From positions 13,461,001 to 13,525,000 of the forward strand of contig NC_134025.1 in NCBI RefSeq assembly GCF_964204645.1: a DNA stretch of 64,000 nt. The letters run 5' to 3'. The translations under genes and the position numbers were made by a program. Below, piece by piece: positions 57,473 through 64,000 of this stretch (positions within the stretch are counted from its first letter, which is position 1; the number at the start of each line of letters is the position of its first letter). The notes under the pieces were generated by a model. It did no database searches. It saw only the letters and a list, made by a program, of their open reading frames with translations, and was not told where the DNA came from. The DNA is from Tubulanus polymorphus. Lineage: Eukaryota; Nemertea; Palaeonemertea; Tubulaniformes; Tubulanidae.

Positions 57473-58090
57473 CGCTGCATTCACATTACCACAAGTTTGA
57501 CCAGTCTAAACTGGTCCATACCTGGAACTGGCCATAGTACGCATTCACACACATATTGTTGAATTCCCTACAGATTGTTAGCCCATATCCCGCACTTATG
57601 TTGCATTGAGTATTTCATCCATAAATTCATATTTAGATGATAGATTTAAGGGTCCCTGGCTGTAATTTTTTGAGAAAATTTCTGATAGCTGTGGTTTATC
57701 ATATATCTGGACATAAGCAATCCATAGTTAATTCTAGTAGATTTTAACAATTAGAACAGATACGCCGGGACCAGCACATGCAAGAGACACATTTTAAGAC
57801 AAATGATAATCCTTATGCATTAACTTGAGCCGATATAAAAATGATATTAAATTTGAAAACGATATTAATCAGCTTGTTGATGATTCAGTTTATTTCAATT
57901 GACTTCATACCACATAGATTCATAAATACGATCTAATTTGTAGAACCCACCAGTTTCTGTCGATACACGCAGAATTGGTTTGTTTCAAAACTTAGAATGG
58001 ACCTGGATCAGTCTTTTAGGTTGGTCAAAATTGGTCTGGTCTAAAATAGAATGGGCCAATTTCGAATGGACCTTTGCTGGTGTGAACGGT
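57473..58090. mobile_element. TIR element L-like, copy 2 (decayed)
   Basis: CGCTGCATTCACATTACC with GACCAGTCTAAACTGGTCC on the left faces ATTGGTCTGGTCTAAA, AATGGACC and CTGGTGTGAACGGTT on the right. GGTCTAAA-type motifs are inverted between the arms as in element L1. The ends are approximate. Confidence 0.45.
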
Positions 58091-58245
58091 TGGTCCTTAC
58101 GAATAATGTGGTAGAAACATATGCAATAGACTCAGCCTTATGGCCAGTCTAGAGAGGAGTATTGTTTGTTAATGAGTTATCCACTCAATAACAAATGTTA
58201 TTGCTTCCATAACTATAGAAATAGATAGAGTTCACCATAAAAAAC

Positions 58246-58505
58246 ATGACCTAGTCGTGTCATGTGATACGTCATCAGTAGTATCCCAGTTGACATATGA
58301 AATATGATAGCTCTATCTGGAAAAATTTTTGAGTTGATGACCAAAATGAATAATTTCAATATGCAAGATGGCTGCCACATGGCCATCGGATGTCAGCACG
58401 ACCTAGTTTGGTCATGTGACCATTTCACATTCTCATTTGAAAAATGAAAGCTCTAGATGGAATATCATATCAGTTGATAACCAAGGCAGCCATCTAAGAT
58501 CCAAT
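58246..58505. repeat. Two tandem units of about 135 bp
   Basis: GACCTAGT(C/T)...GTCATGTGA, then ATGAAAGCTCTA or ATGATAGCTCTA, TGGAA and AGTTGAT(G/A)ACCAA occur in both units (58249-58353 and 58398-58484). Between them lies CAAGATGGCTGCCACATGGCC, the kind of sequence also seen in family B. Confidence 0.6.
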
Positions 58506-58509
58506 TACT

Positions 58510-59350
58510 ATAGAAATTGAACTCCTACAAGATCTTATGGTCATACACAATATATCCGAACTTTAAGATGATCAGGCAACAATTGTGGTCTGTAAAGTGT
58601 TCACAAGAACGGATACCCGCCAAACCACCCCTACGACCCAGGGGTACAGTATAGGCCCAAATGGCCTTCGGTCAAGCAGACTAAAATAAACTTATGTTCA
58701 ACCTTGACACTTGGTAAAGGTTAAGTCAAATGCCATATAAATGTAGCTCTCTAATCAGTGTCTGAAGAGTAATTTAACAATGAGTTTCGACTGTTCTGGC
58801 TGCTACATGAAATATTGCTTAACTCAACAACAATGATGATAACAGGTCCCTCATGAAAAGTGAAACAGACGTTTCAATAGATCAGTGCAGAAAGTGCCTC
58901 GATAGCCATTTAGGATGCATTCATCGCGATGAAAAACCAGCTGATTAGCGATGCATCAATTATTAAGACGAAATGAAGCTGAGAGATTAACTGACTGAAG
59001 GACGTTAAATCTAATAGATGCTCACACTTTGTGCTTTTATACAAGAAAAGTAGCTCATCGGGGTAAGTGTTTTCTGTCAACTGGAGAAACATTTTAATCC
59101 ATCACAAGAAGAACACACTGGTTCATCAGCGTTCATCTGATTTCACATTTTCAGGTGAGGTCACTAATGAGGAATCAAGAGCATTTTGCCGGGTAATTTG
59201 TTATTTCAATGGGCAGTGGGATGTTTATGCATGTATGTTCAGCAATTGTCAACAGCTCAGACAAACTCCCAGACTAATATGTCATCAGAACTTTGAACTA
59301 ATGAATAGGTTCGGTCTTGGAGTAATCATTTGACAAAGATTCAAAGATCA
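58510..59350. other. No gene or element recognised
   Basis: Contains CCAAACCACCCCTACGACCC with GGGGTACAG near 58622; otherwise AT-rich unique sequence. An 88-codon frame (59067-59333) has no recognisable features. Confidence 0.35.
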
Positions 59351-59356
59351 GATTAT

Positions 59357-59589
59357 AGCTGCGATCACATGGAGATGATTAAGCCCAGGCCAAATTTGGC
59401 CCATGCCTAATTATTAAGCGCATTCCCAGACTAAACCACCCCTTGATACTAATCAGTACCATGACAAAGCTTAGTGAGTCACTTCTGGAACCAGTTGGAA
59501 TTCACACAATAATTTGGCCAGTGCTAAAATTTGGCTCAAACCTGGTCTGACATTTTTGGTTGGGCCAAAAATGCTGTGTGATCCCGGCT
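59357..59589. mobile_element. Small TIR element M, 233 bp, TAT target duplication
   Basis: AGCTGCGATCACATGG at the left faces AGCCGGGATCACACAGC in reverse at the right. TAT flanks both sides (59354-59356, 59590-59592). GGCCAAATTTGGCCC, AATTTGGCCAGTGC, ATTTGGCTC and TTGGGCCAAAAATG are variants of one subterminal word in both directions. Confidence 0.65.
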
Positions 59590-59594
59590 TATGA

Positions 59595-60560
59595 TAGATG
59601 AGAATGATAAGATGTGCTATCAAGATGATAAAAAGTCCTACTTACAGTTTGAGTTCCAGAAGATGATATTAACAGGTTGCCGTTTTCACCAGTTGCATCA
59701 TCACTTTTCACCCAGCGAAATCTACAATAACGAAAAAAGACTGTTCCTTATACCAATAAGTTACCACGATCTAGAATACCAAGCCTTTAAATCTGAATTC
59801 ATTGGTATGCTGGTAAATTGCCTGTGAGCCAACTAACAAATTGTCATCAGAGTTGGAACACCTCTCCCCTTCAGAGAAGTTCGTTGACTATAACATGAAT
59901 AATCATAGCTGAACAGTGAAAAGGTATATACTGGGTAGATGGTATCATAAAAATTAACACAACATACTTTGAAACAACCTTATGAAAACTTGATCGATTG
60001 ATTAACTAGCAATCCTCATTGTTGAATACTGACATACTTATAATACATATATTGCTAAAGCTACTGACACACTAAGCAAATTTGCACACAAATTGGTTTT
60101 CAGTCGGGAAGCGATTTTTCATGTCAGTACCCCTTGGTCACCTGAATTCAATTGCAGGCAAATTATTAAATGAATGAAATTGCTGATGAAATGTGCCTAG
60201 TTTGTCAAGAGCTTAAATACAAAGTACAAAAGTTACGTTATATTCAGAACAGGGGCATAGCTGGATACAATTCTGATGCAACCCAAATAATCATAAGAAC
60301 CAGAAAGAAAATCATCAATGACAAAATCAATAATCAAAATTTGCTTTACTTCACAACTCTTTTTGTCGAAAAATAGAAGAAGTACTTTCAGCCTGCTTTG
60401 AATGTGCAACCCCTTGTTCTTGTTTTGGACACTTTTGGTCAGAATGTAAATTTAGGCCTATTACGCATTTACACCATGAAAAATATGGGTTTTAATGCAT
60501 AGTGAAACAAAAAACATAGATTAACAAACCTAAAGTCCCACATTGTAATCAAATTACACT
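59595..60560. other. No gene or element recognised
   Basis: Frames of 78 codons (59591-59827) and 68 codons (60170-60376), both +, have no known motif. Confidence 0.35.
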
Positions 60561-60569
60561 GTACGTTAA

Positions 60570-61665
60570 ACGAGGGTCCAGGGACACCATGCCCACTTGT
60601 AAAGTGGTTCCAATGCACAACAATCTAACAATTTCAATATTCAAGGCCCCATGGTGACCATATACAAAAACCAGTGACCTTGAAACTCACTACAATCATA
60701 GAACATGTCAGCAGCTACGATCTTGTAATTGATTGTGATAACAAATCATGCCTCGTTACCAATTTGATATTGAAATACTAAGTAATTCTACTATTCAATG
60801 CCCCTGGTGACCATATGCAAAACCCAATGACCTTGAAACTCACCACAATAATAGAACATGTCATAAACTACAACTTTGCAATTGATCATGGTAACAAAAT
60901 ATGCCTAGGTACCAATCTAATAAGGAAATACTAAGTTATTCTACCATTCAACGCCCCCTGGTGACCATATAGAATAACAAATGTCCTTAAAACTCACCAC
61001 AATCATAGACAATGTCATGAGCTACAACTTTGTAATTGATTGTGGTAACAAAATATGCTTATGTATCAATATAATGTGGAAAAACCTTTTTCCCACCTAT
61101 GAATGAATACTGATGATACCAAGATGGCCGCCAATTGCGTCATAATTGGCCGATCAAAAATACCTGGCTCAGGTATAAAACATCCCTTTCCAAAAAATAC
61201 CCTTAACAAATTGCAATGAGAAATGGCAAACCAGTAGGAAGCTACAGGACTCAGAATTTGGGCCAAAATTGACATTTTTGGGCACTAAAAAGGTCATAGG
61301 ACGGCCATCTTGAGTCCGATCGACCCAAGTTTTCTTATGGTGATGGGCCCTTGGGGGATTCAAATATATATGAAAGATCAAGGTAATTGACTCAAGCATC
61401 TTCAAAATTTCCCTCAAAAAGTTCAAAAAGTGTAAAAAGTTATGATTTTGACGAACAACAATGGCTGCCAGTCGGCCATCTTGATTCTGACAGGGCCAGT
61501 TTTTGGGCTGAAGATGTGTCTAGGGTAGATACATGTATAAACCAATCAAGACATTACCTTGGAGCGTCTTCAAAACTTCTCAAAATAACTGGATTCCATC
61601 TACGGACTGGATTCCATCTACGGAACGCAATAGCTCGCTGGGACTAAAGTCCCAAGTGGGCTAAA
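60570..61665. mobile_element. Family B compound repeat, copy 2
   Basis: Opens GGGTCCAGGGACACCATGCC, then at least three tandem units of about 150 bp (starts near 60640, 60780 and 60945: ATTCAA(C/T)GCCCCTGGTGACC, CTTGAAACTCACCACAAT, TACAA(C/T)TTTG(C/T)AATTGAT). The right part has CAAGATGGCCGCCA, TTGATTCTGACAGGGCCAG, GTGTCTAGGGTAGATACATG and a doubled GGATTCCATCTACGGA. It ends with the hairpin GGGACTAAAGTCCC and AAGTGGGCTAAAA. More compact than copy 1, which has an extra block at 1800-2290. Confidence 0.75.
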
Positions 61666-61821
61666 AACGGCAGTGATTTGATCAGTCATGATGTAATCCA
61701 CTCAATGTCACTGATTGGTTATTGTGCATCAGTGGTTCTTGTTTAGAAACCGAGAGCTCAATTCTTCTCGCTGATGAATTTGACGTTCAATAATCAAGAG
61801 GGCAAAGATAATCACCCCAGT

Positions 61822-61940
61822 AAGGATAAGAACATTGTTGAGGTACGGTGAAGATTCTTAGGGATAAGGACTTTGTAGTAGCACGATGAAAAGTGATAAG
61901 GATAAGAACATTGTAGAAGCGCAATGAAAATAGCTAAGGA
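61822..61940. repeat. 38-bp minisatellite, three units
   Basis: Units start at about 61822, 61860 and 61899 with AAGGATAAGAACATTGT, then a (G/C)(A/G)CG/CA(A/G)TGAA(G/A)A motif. A partial fourth (AAGGATTGTAACGC) follows. Confidence 0.85.
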
Positions 61941-61944
61941 TTGT

Positions 61945-64000
61945 AACGCATTAGAAATCTCCCCCTCTTTCACAGCTGTGACAGGGACGTCTGTTGAGAC
62001 AACTGCCAGAGAGATACAGAAGTATATGACATGTTAGAGACAAAGGGAATACTGTGCCTGCCGTATCCTGACATGATGATCGCAAACAATTGTCAGACTA
62101 TATGAATCAATATCAATATATTAGCAGCTGGACTGGTGCTTGGAAGTACTGAAACACTGAAACGAATGGTGACAAATCTGGCTAAAAACCCGAGATATTT
62201 GAGATGTGGAATTTTAATCTGCAACTTATATTCATGTTGGGAAAGTGTTTAGGGTTATTCATTATATGACATCATAACAAGAATTTTACAATATCATAAT
62301 AAGGATTTGACAACATATGTACATAAACAAACAGAGGCACATGAATAAATGTATAAGGGAGGAAGGTGCTACATACGCGTTGCTATTGTATTTGCTGTCA
62401 CCAAATATAGGCCTAACCGATATTAACTGGACACTGAGAGGCGAATATATTTTGTCATTTCATTTGCACAGAATTGATTAAAATAATTCATTTCCATAGT
62501 TGAATTAATTCAGTGCAACTATTTCTTCATCTCAATTATCAGAGAGAAACCGAAACACAAGATAAAAGAAGAATCGTCATCCAGTAGATTTTCTGTTGTT
62601 GTTCAAAGTCAGTGTACTGAACAATGGAATAGAAATTTAATTATGAGGGTCATGGTTTGAAAAATCTAATAAAAAGAGAAATTTGCAGTCTACGTGATCA
62701 GGACAACTGTCCGCAAGAAGTGCTCCAAAGTCACAAAATAATATTGCTATTTGGCGAACGTGTCCCTGGCCTGCAATAGCGATACGTGTAATATGAAATT
62801 GAAATAAAAGCATATGTGAAAGGATATGGCAATCAGTCATGTTACTGAATGCCACTGTATGAAATAGAAAGTCATTGGTCTTCAACTACTTTAAACATAG
62901 CAATATTCACTTATGGCTTATAGCTGAAAGCTTATAACTTCGATGGCTATATGTCAACATGCTCAACTCCCAATTAATTGTTAATATCTATCTACCTATA
63001 ACCAAGAGGATGAAAAAGTTCCTGATTACAAAATCATTAGGCAAAACTTTCAAAAGGTTACAATGCTGCAAGGCTGATTTGGTAAACCAAAAAAATGGCT
63101 ACACTACAACATTCTGTCAGTGACTACTCTTGACTGAGATCTGAGGAAATGATCAATCTTGCTTCATTCTGTAAAATTCTACCTCCTCGAGATCATCCCC
63201 GGAGCCAGCGATGCTCTACTTGAACGTCTCGATCCATGATTCCAGTAGCTCAACAGAATATCTGACAGCTGGTTGACACTATTTTACGGAATACACGTGC
63301 ATCTGTTTGGCGGTGTGACACCGCACCACTGCCGCTGCTGTTATGATGGTAATTGAGTCAACTTAGATAGAAATCATGCACCCACGGGATGAACGTAACT
63401 GATGAGATTTACAGATTGCTTATTATGACATGGTGGCGAGTGGTCAGTGCACACAATGCTATGTCGTGCCATACTGAATTTATCACATTTATTGTTTTTT
63501 CATCTAGAAATGATGTCTATTGACAAACAGCACCAAGCAGTCACATGGTTTCCATGCTAACTCACTTGCGACTCCTTTCGATAATTTTTCTGATGACATG
63601 CTATGTTGTAATTATCCTTATAGCCTTTGGATTACTTTGAGGTTGGTGGCATTTGTCATTTGGCTTCCGCAGATATTAACCATCAAAAGATAAGCAAGCA
63701 CAAAATAGACTTTTTCTGAGAATCTTGATTAAAAAATCAAGTCATCACTGCTAATCAACATGTTACAACTACATCAAAGGATGCATGTTTCTTTTTCCAT
63801 AAACAGGCACAGACCTGCCAATTCTAGAATCGAGGATGATTAGCTTCCCTTTTTGGTACACAAAAAGGTAATAGATGAGATATTTTCATCGTGAACAAGA
63901 AAAAATAGGCCAGGTTCATATCAGTGCATTATGAGGAGCCTTACTGCTATATCTGCTATAATCTAAGCATTTTTAAAAAAAAGCAACATGAATGAATTTA
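61945..64000. other. No gene or element recognised
   Basis: AT-rich unique sequence. ATCATAA(C/T)AAG(A/G)ATTT is duplicated at 62270-62302. A slightly GC-richer patch at 63180-63350 (GGTGTGACACCGCACC palindrome near 63312) has no clear open frame. Confidence 0.35.

Noticed and set aside
60570-61665. Helitron
   Set aside because: The hairpin near the end is suggestive, but a TC start, a true CTRR terminus and insertion between A and T are not shown.

Overview
The window looks like AT-rich nuclear DNA of a metazoan, probably a marine invertebrate. No species can be named from it. No open frame is long enough to be a typical gene. The sequence is instead full of dispersed repeats of animal-genome type: relic non-LTR (LINE) retrotransposon tails, tRNA-derived SINE heads, many non-autonomous DNA transposons with terminal inverted repeats (TIRs), satellite-like arrays and one long (TA)n tract. 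It reads as intergenic or intronic DNA. Two host exons are possible: a 91-codon terminal exon at 43226-43503 (+) and a very small first coding exon at 11121-11148 (+). Neither is assigned a function.

Layout. 0.9-3.5 kb: a dead SINE, a hAT-like MITE and a compound repeat called family B here. 4.2-5.3 kb: a 1071-bp TIR element with a TAA target duplication. 6.2-6.8 kb: the first member of a 15-bp-iteron transposon group. 6.8-15.6 kb: mostly featureless, with small tandem repeats and the possible first exon. 15.6-16.3 kb: a 144-bp tandem repeat ending in a hairpin. 17.2-21.1 kb: a SINE-containing TIR element, an iteron element, a piggyBac-like element in TTAA sites and a duplicated Harbinger-like element. 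22-25 kb: CpG-rich TIR elements and a (TA)n tract. 27.7-32 kb: SINE heads, a LINE relic and a 747-bp TIR element. 34.4-42.4 kb: a cluster of six iteron-type elements, one containing a nest of further insertions. 43-51 kb: the candidate exon, LINE remains, a SINE-bearing repeat and a perfect hairpin. 52-64 kb: another SINE, small palindromic elements, CpG-rich TIR elements, a LINE tail, a second full copy of family B and a minisatellite.

The most striking pattern is one group of non-autonomous DNA transposons, seen as families A, C, E and F plus partial copies. Each end starts with about 7 variable bases followed by an array of 15-bp subrepeats, usually opening with GGTAAAAAT. The insertions are flanked by 9-bp target duplications: perfect for A1, A2 and E, 8/9 for C2, approximate for F and C1. 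The subrepeat sequence differs between families (GCC, CCC, TCCC and GGCC cores), but the 15-bp period, the terminal register and the target-site length are kept. Six of them crowd into 8 kb. A second group has ends like AGCNGCRTTCAC and 3-bp target duplications. No transposase is encoded in the window, so every element here depends on proteins made elsewhere.

All homology statements rest on reading and comparing the sequence by eye. Identities are approximate, and family names other than LINE, SINE, hAT-like and piggyBac-like are labels local to this annotation.
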